Positions 1 through 8,035 of a stretch of 29,967 bases of DNA are shown here, one piece after another. Every line of letters starts with the position of its first letter. The first letter of the stretch is position 1. The notes under the pieces are model-generated. The model saw only the letters and a program-made list of their open reading frames with translations, was not told where the DNA came from and made no database searches. This stretch comes from a virus. The position numbers were made by a program, and so were the translations under genes. The stretch is taken from positions 1 through 29,967 of the IMG/VR virus record IMGVR_UViG_3300034167_000091; one strand, 5' to 3'.

Positions 1-126
1 ACCTGGTATCTATCATTTTAATTAATCGTGCCTGTGTTAAGGTCTTATAACTTGGGAATAAAAGTAGTGATTTCTCTTCTAATTCAAAAAGAAAATAGAC
101 AAAAAACTTTAGTTCTTCTAAAATTT
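1..126. repeat. Terminal direct repeat, left copy
   Basis: These 126 bases are identical to 29825-29950 at the other end of the window (offset 29824). The repeat cuts through a small minus-strand gene that becomes complete only when the ends are joined. This is what an assembler leaves when it walks past the closing point of a circular or circularly permuted molecule. A true short terminal repeat of the virion DNA is a less likely alternative, because the divergence after 29950 is an artefact rather than the edge of a repeat. Confidence 0.9.
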
Positions 127-169
127 CGCCATCAGTCATATCAAATACTTCTTCTTCTTTATTCTCCAT
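1..169 (-). CDS. Small acidic protein of 67 aa, 5' part (gene spans the contig junction)
   Basis: An ATG at 167-169 opens a reading frame that runs off base 1 and continues at 29824 down to a TGA at 29790-29792, giving 67 residues after circularisation. The protein starts MENKEEEVFDMTDG, has a hydrophobic/aromatic middle (LKFFVYFLFELEE) and ends DYEQDEE. I recognise no family. Its start overlaps the end of the phosphoesterase gene by 11 nt and its end overlaps the next small gene, so it is translated as part of a tight minus-strand operon crossing the junction. It is complete only on the circular map. Confidence 0.7.
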   Translation of the reverse strand, partial: MENKEEEVFDMTDGEILEELKFFVYFLFELEEKSLLLFPSYKTLTQARLIKMIDTR

Positions 170-1004
170 ATAAAACACCGTTATAAACACATTTATAATC
201 TATTATAGCGTGAGGTTGTGCAAAGAATAAAACCTTGTCGCCATCTATTTTAAAAGTAACCTCAAGAAAGCCTTGACACCAATCCGCAATCTTACCTGTT
301 GGTAGATATTCTACTGCTTCCATTAACCTTGTACATCCTACTTCAAACCAAGCATTAATATTATGCCTGTTTCTAATGTATCGCATTCCTAATCTGTGTG
401 AGTGTCCAGTACATCCACTTCCCCAATATTCTATAATGTTTTTCTCGCTTGCGTTCTTTGTCAAAGATAGACCGTGAGTAATATCAAAAATATCAAAGTA
501 ATTAAACACATCCGTAGGGTCGTAAACCATATCGTTTTCCGCCAGGTGCAGCATCTCTTCAAACTTGGTACTTTCAAAATGTTTATAAAGAATAGCTAAC
601 CTTGCAAGTTGACCTTTAGATAATAAAAATGGTTTAGTTACTCGTTCACAGTGGTTGCCAGTGCGAATACGAATTTTAGCATCCGTACTTAATCTTAAAG
701 GCTTTAGAATTTGTTCTTCGGTGTATCTAAACTCTTCAACTTCGTTATATCCTTTTAAGATACCTTCCATAAAAAGTTTATTGGTATGTTTAGAAACAAA
801 AGGTAAGTCTACTATATCTCCGTTGATACAGACTTCATCAAATTTATTGTGTTGTAGGACATTATTAATAACTCGCAAACATTTAAGGTCTGCTAACCAA
901 CCGTGAGGGTCAGAAAATACGAATAGTTTATAAGTTCTTTTGTCGGTTAATTTCTTTAACTGATATTGGTTATATTCAGTTTCGGATAGTCTTGGTCTGT
1001 ACAT
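159..1004 (-). CDS. Calcineurin-like metallophosphoesterase
   Basis: 281 aa with all the metal-binding motifs of the calcineurin-like phosphoesterase fold: SDPHG (D32, H34), GDIVD (D63, D66), GNHCE (N117, H118), a later THG (H177) and GHSH (H201, H203). The family uses a two-metal centre to hydrolyse phosphomono- or phosphodiesters, and phage members have been linked to nucleic-acid end processing. The substrate here cannot be read from sequence. There is no signal peptide, so it is probably cytoplasmic. It follows the holin gene and has its own promoter candidate 15 nt upstream (1019-1042). The start chosen is the ATG at 1002-1004. Confidence 0.85.
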   Translation of the reverse strand: MYRPRLSETEYNQYQLKKLTDKRTYKLFVFSDPHGWLADLKCLRVINNVLQHNKFDEVCINGDIVDLPFVSKHTNKLFMEGILKGYNEVEEFRYTEEQILKPLRLSTDAKIRIRTGNHCERVTKPFLLSKGQLARLAILYKHFESTKFEEMLHLAENDMVYDPTDVFNYFDIFDITHGLSLTKNASEKNIIEYWGSGCTGHSHRLGMRYIRNRHNINAWFEVGCTRLMEAVEYLPTGKIADWCQGFLEVTFKIDGDKVLFFAQPHAIIDYKCVYNGVLYGE

Positions 1005-1018
1005 ATTAGTTTTTTTGT

Positions 1019-1042
1019 CGAAATTACTAATTATTTTAGCAA
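1019..1042 (-). promoter_or_regulatory. Promoter candidate with CTAA-N5-TTAG palindrome, before the phosphoesterase
   Basis: The minus strand reads TTGCTAAAA, three variable bases, TTAGTA, then ATTTCG. It matches the elements at 13288 and 16045 at the same 24-nt length, with one deviation from the Bacteroidota -7 consensus TAnnTTTG (TAATTTCG). The CTAA-N5-TTAG palindrome occupies 1027-1039, between the TTG and the -7 box. It lies between the holin stop and the phosphoesterase start. Confidence 0.55.
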
Positions 1043-1048
1043 ATGCAA

Positions 1049-1240
1049 TTATCTTTTATTCAAAGGCTTACGATTAATGGTTGTCATATAACCACCTAAA
1101 GCAATTAAAGCCGAAAGAAATAATTTAAAGCAAGTATTAAAAGACCAAACAAAGTTATCCCAATCAATAGTCACCCAAGCATTTGCAATAGCTACAATCG
1201 CTCCAAATACAGTTGAAAGTGTGTTACGCAATTTTAGCAT
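1049..1240 (-). CDS. Putative holin, small membrane protein
   Basis: 63 aa with two hydrophobic stretches, about residues 9-25 and 35-56, and a basic C-terminus (NRKPLNKR). Size, two membrane segments and a start overlapping the end of the lysozyme gene by 17 nt fit a phage holin that permeabilises the inner membrane at lysis. Holins are poorly conserved, so the call rests on topology and position rather than on a named family. A pinholin or a non-lytic membrane protein is possible. Confidence 0.65.
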   Translation of the reverse strand: MLKLRNTLSTVFGAIVAIANAWVTIDWDNFVWSFNTCFKLFLSALIALGGYMTTINRKPLNKR

Positions 1241-1676
1241 ATTCGTTGTATTCAGCTAATCTTCTATTTAATAAACCTTTGTTTACTACACCTCCTGCTT
1301 TAGTCCACATCAAGAAACCAACTTTAATTTTTTCAATAGTTTGCCCACCGTTGATAAACTTAACCAAAGAAGACTTTGCAAACGCTCCACAACCTATATT
1401 ATAACAAAGACAAAATAAAGCATCAAACTCATTTTGTTTTAATGGTCTTAATACATATTTAGAAACGCAATTAGCGTACTGCGCAGAAGTGTCTACAAAC
1501 AATTTAAACGCTTCATCTTTACTTGCTAATTTATCGCCTTTTTTTACAGGTTGTCCGTTAGCGTACTTTGTGCTTCCTATGCCAATTGTCCAAACTGCTG
1601 CACTGCACTGGTAAGCATCTAATTTAACACCTTCTAATTGTGCTAATAATTTTAAACCTTCGTTACTGATTTGCAT
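1224..1676 (-). CDS. Endolysin, GH24 (T4/P22-type) lysozyme
   Basis: 150 aa. The T4-lysozyme signature E-x8-D/C-x5-T is present: Glu15 in QLEGVKLDAY, Cys24 in the usual Asp position and Thr30 in VWTIGIG. The Cys variant is common in phage GH24 enzymes. The family hydrolyses the MurNAc-GlcNAc bond of peptidoglycan. The second half (LKQNEFDALFCLCYNIG) matches the family core. There is no cleavable signal or SAR segment at the N-terminus, so export should depend on the holin encoded next, whose start overlaps this gene. The start overlaps the upstream membrane protein gene by 14 nt. Confidence 0.92.
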   Translation of the reverse strand: MQISNEGLKLLAQLEGVKLDAYQCSAAVWTIGIGSTKYANGQPVKKGDKLASKDEAFKLFVDTSAQYANCVSKYVLRPLKQNEFDALFCLCYNIGCGAFAKSSLVKFINGGQTIEKIKVGFLMWTKAGGVVNKGLLNRRLAEYNEYAKIA

Positions 1677-1947
1677 CTCTTTTTTCCTTTAACATTTCTA
1701 TAAATGAATCTCTTTGTTGCATTAAATACTGCTCCCTTGCAATAAATCTTGTTCTTTCATCTTCTACTATTTTATCAATATACAGTTGTTTTTGGTTTAC
1801 CAAAGTTGTATACCGTTCTAATTGCTCGTTAAATATCATATTTTGATAATATAACCCAGCTATCATTAAAATAATTGTAAAGGACTGCTCCTTTAACTTA
1901 CTTAAAAAAGTTGTTTGCATATTTTTGCCTTCTTCTATTTGTGCCAT
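1663..1947 (-). CDS. Small membrane protein with TM segment and coiled coil, lysis-cassette candidate
   Basis: 94 aa. One membrane segment at about residues 23-39 (FTIILMIAGLYYQNMIF) is followed by a charged heptad-like helix rich in Q, E, R and L to the C-terminus. An in-frame Met at residue 10 is an alternative start. This topology resembles an i-spanin (Rz-like), and the gene lies directly before the lysozyme, but no family is recognised and no outer-membrane partner overlaps it. A role as holin accessory or virion-associated protein is equally possible. Its 5' end overlaps the previous gene by 13 nt. Confidence 0.55.
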   Translation of the reverse strand: MAQIEEGKNMQTTFLSKLKEQSFTIILMIAGLYYQNMIFNEQLERYTTLVNQKQLYIDKIVEDERTRFIAREQYLMQQRDSFIEMLKEKRDANQ

Positions 1948-2204
1948 AAGTAATCTTTAATAAAAGTTATTCCTGTAATCGTAAGTATAAAAGCACCAAT
2001 TCTAATAGCCCAATTAATACCAGTGTTATAATCTCGTACTTCTTGAACCCTTACATCAGTTTCTTCTAAAGCACCTTCGATTGTTTCTAATCTCTGAAGG
2101 ATTCCGTTTCTATTTAGCTTTGAGCCTGTAATAGCCTGGCTAATCATTTCCACATTAATAGACAAAGCCTTTAGCTGGTCGTTTATTTCTTTTAACTCAT
2201 TCAT
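1935..2204 (-). CDS. Coiled-coil protein with C-terminal membrane anchor (XhlA-like topology)
   Basis: 89 aa. Residues 1-60 form an amphipathic, coiled-coil-like region with regular hydrophobic spacing (LQRLETIEGALEETDVRVQEV). Residues 64-86 form a single C-terminal membrane segment. XhlA and related haemolysin-like proteins of phage lysis cassettes share this layout and lie between tail genes and the lysozyme, as here. That similarity is topological only. The ATG overlaps the stop of the large baseplate gene by one base, so translation is probably coupled. Confidence 0.5.
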   Translation of the reverse strand: MNELKEINDQLKALSINVEMISQAITGSKLNRNGILQRLETIEGALEETDVRVQEVRDYNTGINWAIRIGAFILTITGITFIKDYLWHK

Positions 2205-4765
2205 TACTCGTTTTCGCCTTCTTGTGAATTACTTGTTGTACTTCCTGGTGTTCCTTGACCTGCATTCATATCATCATCAGTTGTTGACCAAGTAGTAAAA
2301 TTAACTTCTAATTGATTAGTTTGGCTTTGGTGTGTTGTTATGTTTGTTTTGTTTGATACATAATCAAAAGATGCCTCGTGCATAAAGTGTAACCCTTGTG
2401 CTAAAGCAATATTAAATACTTGACCAAAGTTTATATTCTTACCATAAACATTACCTGTAAATTTCTGCCAGGTAGCTTGATAAAAAGATAAAATTGAACG
2501 AGTAATACATTCCTGCATTGGTCTTTGTGGATTTAATTCCCCAGCAGTTTCCCAATTTCTTAACCATTTAGTTGAGTTTTGGATTAAATTATATTCTCCG
2601 CCTGTATCATATCCAATAAAGTCTTCAATAACTTGTGATTCGTATTTATTTCTAATACCACCGTGATATTGACCACTTAATTCATAAGTATTTGAGAATG
2701 GTTTTGGTAAATTAAAATCATCGTAAGAAACAATATTTGTAGCATTATAAATAAAACCTTTTGTATTTTGATAGTTTTGTGGAATAATACTTACCTTAAT
2801 ATCATCAAAGTAAGTTGTATGAACGGTAGCTATATTTGAACTCCATTGAGTTCTTAAAATTAAAGTACCCCAATTATTCATTACATAACCAGTATCTAAA
2901 GAATTTTTATCATAAGTAGATAATAACTTAAACTTTGCCCAATTATCTTCATCAGTCATTTTAATTGCAATTTTATCTGTTCCATTCCAAAGTGAACTTT
3001 GAATAAGATTTCTAAAATTACCATTTGAAGATAAATATCTAATTCCTGAAGTACCTCCTGGATTAGGTATACCTTCAAGTGATTTAGCAAATCCAAGAAA
3101 AACCGAATCTCCAGGCTCGTGAGAACCATCAAAATAAACAGAACATTCTATTTTTACTGCAAAGTAATTAATAAATGTAGCATCGTTTGAAATTCTAAAC
3201 ACATTATATAAGCCTTGATTAAAAGTAGGCATTGCGCCTCCATTATAAGTTTGATTTTCAGTAACCGCTAAAATCCTATTGTCAAAAGGTCTATTTTGTC
3301 CTGTTTGATTAGAAAAAGCAAAGTTTGTACCTAATGAACCAAAAGAAGTCCAATTATCAGGGTCTACCGTACTATTTGCGTAATCTTTAAAAAATCCATA
3401 GTTATTAATTAAGTTTCTTTCGTAGTATGGATAGTTAAATTTAACACTTGTTAATCGCTTATTTAGACTTACTAATTGATTTACATCCGACCATTTAACA
3501 ATACCTGAATTACCAATAGAAGAATAGAAGTTAAAAGAATAACCAATTATATAAGTTCCATTGCTATCGTATAATAAGCCATTTTGAAACTTTTGTTTAA
3601 CTGATACATTATCTAATAAAAGATAACCTATTGAATCATCATTATCATTAAAAAAATTAATATTATAAGTACCTGCACTTGCCGTATAATTAAATTCATA
3701 ATAAACCCAATCATTTGTAGTAGTAACAGAATATACTTGTACTCCATTAATAATAACTCTTGCTACCGCTCTTGGAGTAGTACCACCAAAATTCTTTGCC
3801 CAAAAACTTACAGTATATTGAGCAGCGTTAAAACTTAAAGATTGATTAATATTAGAACTATTATCTCCAAATATTTTAGGACATTGACTACCGTTTAATC
3901 CTCCTGTTAGAGAATTTGTAACAGTTCCACTTGTATTCCAATATTCGTAAATATAAGGCACAGTACCATTTATACTAAATGAACCATCCTTTACCAAATT
4001 ATTTACCGCAACATCGTTTACACCTATAACATACCAGGTAGCATCTTTATTTGATTGATATAAAACGCAACCTAAAGACTCCATTAAATGTGTTAAAAGA
4101 AAATAGCAATCTTTTGGCTCAAATGTAGCCCAATCAACTGCTGAATATTCTGATAAGATTAAATTAACAGAATTTATAAGATTGCCATTTATTTTAAATT
4201 GAGTAAAAAAAGCCACATTTAAATCGCTCCCAGTCTTCTTTAATAACCTGCAAATAAAATTACTTAAAGTTATACCTGTGTCTACATTTGTATCGTTGTA
4301 TAAACCGTAATAATCTTCTCTATAATATTTAACATTTTTTAAAACTGCAAGGTTATCAGTAGCCGTAAGCTGAAGAAAATATTGTTCTTGCCATTCATAT
4401 TGGATAACATCAGGCAAAAGAAATCCTACCCACTTTAAAGTTTCAGTAGCACCATCAGTTTCGTAAAAGCTAACCTTCCAAGTATATTCATTTGTATCAA
4501 AAAAGAAATCAGAAGGTTGAGCAATAGAATTTACAGGTATAAAACATTGTATATCCGCATAAGAAGAACGAATAGGAGCAAAGATATTGTCTTTACTTGC
4601 TTTGTAATTTAAAACAAAAGGAGAATTTTGAGCAGGGATTAATTCAATTACATCAGGAAAATCTTCAGTAGCTTCTTGTTTTTCAAATTTAACTATATAA
4701 TAAAAATTAGTACCTACTTGGTTTAATCCTTTAAATTGTAAATTATAAAGATGGTTATAATACAT
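2204..4765 (-). CDS. Large tail-tip/baseplate protein with carbohydrate-binding-like insertions
   Basis: 853 aa, encoded directly downstream of the tape measure, where siphophages place distal tail and baseplate-hub proteins. The N-terminal region (about 1-250) is beta-rich and probably joins the tail. About residues 265-390 contain a jelly-roll-like module (YTVSFWAKN ... YLLLDNVSVKQ) resembling carbohydrate-binding modules of the CBM4/9 type. A second region at about 455-670 ends in a similar strand (TTYFDDIKVSII). The C-terminal end is T/S/N/Q-rich (STTDDDMNAGQGTPGSTTSNSQEGENE). A receptor-binding or capsule-binding role is inferred. Module boundaries are estimates. Confidence 0.65.
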   Translation of the reverse strand: MYYNHLYNLQFKGLNQVGTNFYYIVKFEKQEATEDFPDVIELIPAQNSPFVLNYKASKDNIFAPIRSSYADIQCFIPVNSIAQPSDFFFDTNEYTWKVSFYETDGATETLKWVGFLLPDVIQYEWQEQYFLQLTATDNLAVLKNVKYYREDYYGLYNDTNVDTGITLSNFICRLLKKTGSDLNVAFFTQFKINGNLINSVNLILSEYSAVDWATFEPKDCYFLLTHLMESLGCVLYQSNKDATWYVIGVNDVAVNNLVKDGSFSINGTVPYIYEYWNTSGTVTNSLTGGLNGSQCPKIFGDNSSNINQSLSFNAAQYTVSFWAKNFGGTTPRAVARVIINGVQVYSVTTTNDWVYYEFNYTASAGTYNINFFNDNDDSIGYLLLDNVSVKQKFQNGLLYDSNGTYIIGYSFNFYSSIGNSGIVKWSDVNQLVSLNKRLTSVKFNYPYYERNLINNYGFFKDYANSTVDPDNWTSFGSLGTNFAFSNQTGQNRPFDNRILAVTENQTYNGGAMPTFNQGLYNVFRISNDATFINYFAVKIECSVYFDGSHEPGDSVFLGFAKSLEGIPNPGGTSGIRYLSSNGNFRNLIQSSLWNGTDKIAIKMTDEDNWAKFKLLSTYDKNSLDTGYVMNNWGTLILRTQWSSNIATVHTTYFDDIKVSIIPQNYQNTKGFIYNATNIVSYDDFNLPKPFSNTYELSGQYHGGIRNKYESQVIEDFIGYDTGGEYNLIQNSTKWLRNWETAGELNPQRPMQECITRSILSFYQATWQKFTGNVYGKNINFGQVFNIALAQGLHFMHEASFDYVSNKTNITTHQSQTNQLEVNFTTWSTTDDDMNAGQGTPGSTTSNSQEGENE

Positions 4766-6507
4766 TATATTACTCTTGAGTTTTTAATTGCTTGGTTATC
4801 TAATAATAATCTCATTTTGTCTCCCATAATATCTACTTGATAACCACCCTGACCTGTTGATGCACTTGGCATAGCTACCATAGCACTTTTACCACCACCA
4901 CCTAAAGCAAAAGGGTTAAATCCTAATCCACCCATAGTTTTAGCAATCTCCCCTATCTTTTGTAAAGCATTACCACCCGAACTTAAACCACCTGTTAAAA
5001 CAAATAATACTGCTGCTGCTGCAATCGCTGATGCTAACTTTATCATTAATCTTTTTAACCCATCTAATATACCTTGAAAGGCATTACCCCCACCATCAAT
5101 CATTGTGGTAAACATTTGTTCAAATCCACTTGCTAAAGTACCAACTATCATAGTTGAATATCCTAATAAAGTATTTTGATGTTCTATTTCTGCATTAACT
5201 GCTGCAATAGCTTTTTGTTCTTTATCGTAATCTTGTAATAATTTTGGAAAGTTTGATTCTTTTAAACCTCCTAAATCAGTAGGAGCATTTGGAATTTGAC
5301 TTATACCTTTTGTAGGTGCTATAAAATTAATAGGTTGTTTTGCTGCCAAAGCTGCTGCTTTTTTAGCATCCTCTGCTATCTTTTTATTTTTAGCCGATAA
5401 ATCTTTTTGAAGACCAGCCATTTGGGCATTAGCAATAGTACGAATATCTTTATATGAATTATAATAAGAAAAATATAAATCTCTATTATATTCATCAGTT
5501 TCATTCAACATTGCCTGTTGATAAAACTGCATATTTGTATTAATAAACTTTAAATGCTCTTGTAGCTTACTTATATCAGTAGCTTGACCTACTTTAGATA
5601 GTATTTTATTATAATCAGCAATAATTTTTTCAGCATCTTCATTTCTAACCATATTACTGATTGAAAATTGGTCTCTTTTTACATCTACATCTACAATATA
5701 ATTTAATGCAGTTAATGCTTTTTGTAATAAACCTACAAATGTAAATAAAACACCGCTATTTAATTTTCCTAATGTTATTTGGAATTGATTAAATGAATCA
5801 GCTACATTGGATATTTTACCTCCTAAAGTATTTGATATTTTATTCATTGCACCTGAAACACCTTCGGCAGCACCTAAAGATAAAACATACTTTTGAATAG
5901 ATTCAGCAGTATTGTCTACTTGTGTTTTAATTCCTTTGAATGTGAATGTAACTTGGTCTCCAGCAACTGATGCTCTTACTCCAAATTCCTTTAAACGCTC
6001 AAATTCGCCTGTCTGCGCATCTAAAATTGCTTCAGCTAATTGGTCAAAGGATTTACCAGTAGAACTCGCTAAATCGCCTAATAATCGCATTTGTGCAATA
6101 TTAGGTTTAAAGCCTTGATTTGCTAACTTAACAAAAGCACCTGTTAATTCATCTACCTGGAATGGAGTTGTAGCAGCAAACTCTTGTATTTGAGATAATG
6201 CTAATTGAGCAGCAGAACTGCTACCTAAAGTATTTGATAAAACTGCTTCAAATTTTTGGAATTGTGATGTGGCATCTATAACACCTTTACCGAAACTAAC
6301 AATAGAACCTACTGCAAAAGCACCTGCAACAATACCACCAACTTTAGAAGCAGCAGCACCTATTGCATTAAAATCTTTTTCTGAATTTTCGCCAGTTTTT
6401 TTAGTCCTATTGTTAAACTTATTTAGTTCTTCAGAAGCACTATCTAAACCCGATTTAAGACCTTGTATCTGTGCGGTTAGTTCAACTATTAATTTCTCGT
6501 TTGCCAT
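4765..6507 (-). CDS. Tape measure protein
   Basis: 580 aa. The N-terminus is a long helix (ELTAQIQGLKSGLDSASEELNKFNNRTKK) followed by an Ala/Gly-rich hydrophobic segment (GGIVAGAFAVGSIVSFGKG). A conserved tape-measure core (SNTLGSSSAAQLALSQIQEFAATTPF) comes next. A second hydrophobic region at about 488-510 is predicted to be membrane-active. The family sets tail length and helps DNA delivery. The gene is the longest between the tail chaperones and the baseplate gene, as expected. At about 1.5 angstroms per residue, 580 residues suggest a tail under 90 nm. It overlaps the chaperone T frame by 26 nt. Confidence 0.88.
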   Translation of the reverse strand: MANEKLIVELTAQIQGLKSGLDSASEELNKFNNRTKKTGENSEKDFNAIGAAASKVGGIVAGAFAVGSIVSFGKGVIDATSQFQKFEAVLSNTLGSSSAAQLALSQIQEFAATTPFQVDELTGAFVKLANQGFKPNIAQMRLLGDLASSTGKSFDQLAEAILDAQTGEFERLKEFGVRASVAGDQVTFTFKGIKTQVDNTAESIQKYVLSLGAAEGVSGAMNKISNTLGGKISNVADSFNQFQITLGKLNSGVLFTFVGLLQKALTALNYIVDVDVKRDQFSISNMVRNEDAEKIIADYNKILSKVGQATDISKLQEHLKFINTNMQFYQQAMLNETDEYNRDLYFSYYNSYKDIRTIANAQMAGLQKDLSAKNKKIAEDAKKAAALAAKQPINFIAPTKGISQIPNAPTDLGGLKESNFPKLLQDYDKEQKAIAAVNAEIEHQNTLLGYSTMIVGTLASGFEQMFTTMIDGGGNAFQGILDGLKRLMIKLASAIAAAAVLFVLTGGLSSGGNALQKIGEIAKTMGGLGFNPFALGGGGKSAMVAMPSASTGQGGYQVDIMGDKMRLLLDNQAIKNSRVI

Positions 6508-7182
6508 CTTCTAACTTCTTTAAGATTTGTTGTTTTTCTTCGTTTGATGTTAACTTTTTTGGCACTCTATTCATTATAGCAAACTTATCAGTCCATAGTG
6601 GCATTATTTCTTTAGGCTTTTTCATTTGGCTCTTTTTAGATACATTAACATTGTTAATATAACTTAAAGTTGCCCTTGTGTGTTCCCACTGATTAGCCTC
6701 TTTTTTAAAGAAATTAAATAGTAACCTTTGATAATTTGCCCAAGTCATATCTTCAAACTCATCAGGCATTAAACCAACTTCGCCAATCGCAAAGTCGATT
6801 ATATCATCCCAAGTTACTTTTTTTTTGAACCTTCTTCTTTACTTGCCATAGCCTTAAATCCATTTTGGATATACTGGCTACTTTCTAAAGATTTAGTCCA
6901 AGCATCAATAATTGTTTGAATATTTGATAAATCCATATCATCAATCCAATTAGTAACATCATCTAAAGAAACATCAAATGTTCTTTTACTTATTTTATAA
7001 TAGTTCTTTAAACCGCAATAAGTTATATCCCTAACAAAATCAATCATTTGATAGTCAATATCTAACTTTTTAGCTTCTCCAGCATCAGTTGCCGTAAGAA
7101 CATTATAACTCATTAAGGCGTAGTTACCGAACTTTAAAGTCCTAACCTCGCCACCCATTGTAATTTCAATAAGTCCGTTCAT
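6482..7182 (-). CDS. Tail assembly chaperone GT fusion by -1 ribosomal frameshift
   Basis: The reading frame of a 95-aa stretch (from MPDEFEDMTWANYQRL to the TAA at 6482) stays open upstream of its Met for 16 codons (VTWDDIIDFAIGEVGL) to the A9 run at 6818-6826. In the 0 frame the run is the heptamer A-AAA-AAG followed at once by UAA, the G stop. Slipping back one base gives a 233-aa G-T protein. Tail chaperones G and GT are made this way in lambda and many siphophages, and both frames lie directly before the tape measure. A 7-bp hairpin (ACUUUGC/GCGAAGU) lies about 21 nt downstream. Independent initiation at 6769 is the alternative. Confidence 0.8.
6814..7182 (-). CDS. Tail assembly chaperone G (unshifted product)
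   Basis: 122 aa ending KEEGSKKK with the stop immediately after the slippery run. The protein begins MNGLIEITMGGEVRTLKFGNYALMSY, typical of tail-chaperone G proteins of Bacteroidota phages, and is mostly helical (DFVRDITYCGLKNYYKI, NIQTIIDAWTKSLE). G and GT coat the tape measure during tail-tube assembly and are absent from the virion in well-studied phages. Position between tail tube and tape measure supports the call. Confidence 0.8.
   Translation of the reverse strand: MNGLIEITMGGEVRTLKFGNYALMSYNVLTATDAGEAKKLDIDYQMIDFVRDITYCGLKNYYKISKRTFDVSLDDVTNWIDDMDLSNIQTIIDAWTKSLESSQYIQNGFKAMASKEEGSKKK
6817..6823 (-). promoter_or_regulatory. Slippery heptamer A-AAA-AAG
   Basis: The minus strand reads GGT TCA AAA AAA AAG TAA in the G frame. 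A-AAA-AAG is the classic efficient bacterial -1 frameshift site, the same as in E. coli dnaX, and here it is followed directly by the G stop codon. A purine-rich stretch (GAAGAAGG) lies just upstream. Confidence 0.82.
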
Positions 7183-7197
7183 AGTTTGTGTTTTTAA

Positions 7198-7608
7198 TTA
7201 TACGATTGGTGTAAATGTAGGTGTTCCTGTTCCTGCAAACTCAATAGAGTAAGTAGCTACATCTTCCATCGGTGCTGAAATTTCGCAAGAAGTAATGTAA
7301 GCAGTTTGCGTAACTGATGTAGCACCTGGTATTAAGTTAGTCCAAACAATTTGAACACTTGCTGGAGGATTTGCTTTATAAGCAGCAAAAATATCTGTTA
7401 AATCTTTATTCGCTGCAACAAAGTCTGCAAGACCTTCTGCTGAATAAGTAATGTCTCTTAAACCTGGCATAATTTCTTTCCAAGCACCACTTTCTTTTGA
7501 AGTAGTCTCAAAAACATCCTGATTCATAGACATTGTAACATTTGTTAATTCTGCTAATTGCGTTCCATCCATTTTTAAGATTTGCGCTGTGCCGTTGTAA
7601 ACTGCCAT
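7198..7608 (-). CDS. Phage tail tube protein, copy 2
   Basis: 136 aa, single-domain major tail protein of the TP901-1-like type, which polymerises into the tail tube. Diagnostic segments shared with the neighbouring paralogue are MPGLRDITYSAEGLADF (about residues 47-63) and SAPMEDVATYSIEFAGT near the C-terminus. It is followed by the tail chaperones. Which paralogue forms the bulk of the tube cannot be decided from sequence. Confidence 0.75.
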   Translation of the reverse strand: MAVYNGTAQILKMDGTQLAELTNVTMSMNQDVFETTSKESGAWKEIMPGLRDITYSAEGLADFVAANKDLTDIFAAYKANPPASVQIVWTNLIPGATSVTQTAYITSCEISAPMEDVATYSIEFAGTGTPTFTPIV

Positions 7609-7630
7609 ATTATTATTATTTTAAAGTTAA

Positions 7631-8035
7631 TTAATCTGTTATTGTGTAAGTTCCTGTAAATGATACTGTATAAGAAGTTATATCTTCCATAGGAGCGTTT
7701 ACTTCAATGCTTTCTATATAAGCTAAACCTGTGTAATAAGCAGTTGCTAAAACAGGATTAGATATTAGTATGTTTATAGGTGTTCTTGCTTCGTAAGCAG
7801 CAAACAAAGTTGTTATTCCTAAATCACTTCCTCCTTCATTAAAATCAACCAAAGCATCAGCCGTAAAAGCAAAATCTCTTAAGCCTGGTATAGATACTGA
7901 ATAACCGCCTGATTGCTTACAAGTAGCATCTATCATAGCATCGTTTAATGTTATAGTTACATTTGTTTGACACATCAAAGGAAAATCCGTATCTGCATCG
8001 TAAAGTAATATATCCGAACCGTTTAAAACACTCAT
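7631..8035 (-). CDS. Phage tail tube protein, copy 1
   Basis: 134 aa, clearly related to the next gene downstream. Both start with a short strand naming a G-x-x-x-x-(L/I) pattern, share (I/M)PGLRDF-type and NAPMEDITSYTVSFTGT motifs, and have the same length. The gene begins 4 nt inside the stop of the DUF3168-type tail completion gene, an ATGA-type overlap. One member may be the tube and the other a terminator, tail-tip or decoration variant. Confidence 0.72.
   Translation of the reverse strand: MSVLNGSDILLYDADTDFPLMCQTNVTITLNDAMIDATCKQSGGYSVSIPGLRDFAFTADALVDFNEGGSDLGITTLFAAYEARTPINILISNPVLATAYYTGLAYIESIEVNAPMEDITSYTVSFTGTYTITD

Noticed and set aside
5912-6118. Plus-strand open frames across the structural genes (for example here, 14513-14704, 15079-15274, 17347-17544)
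   Set aside because: They lie fully inside well-supported minus-strand genes, have no start context or neighbours and look like antisense shadows of low-GC coding sequence.
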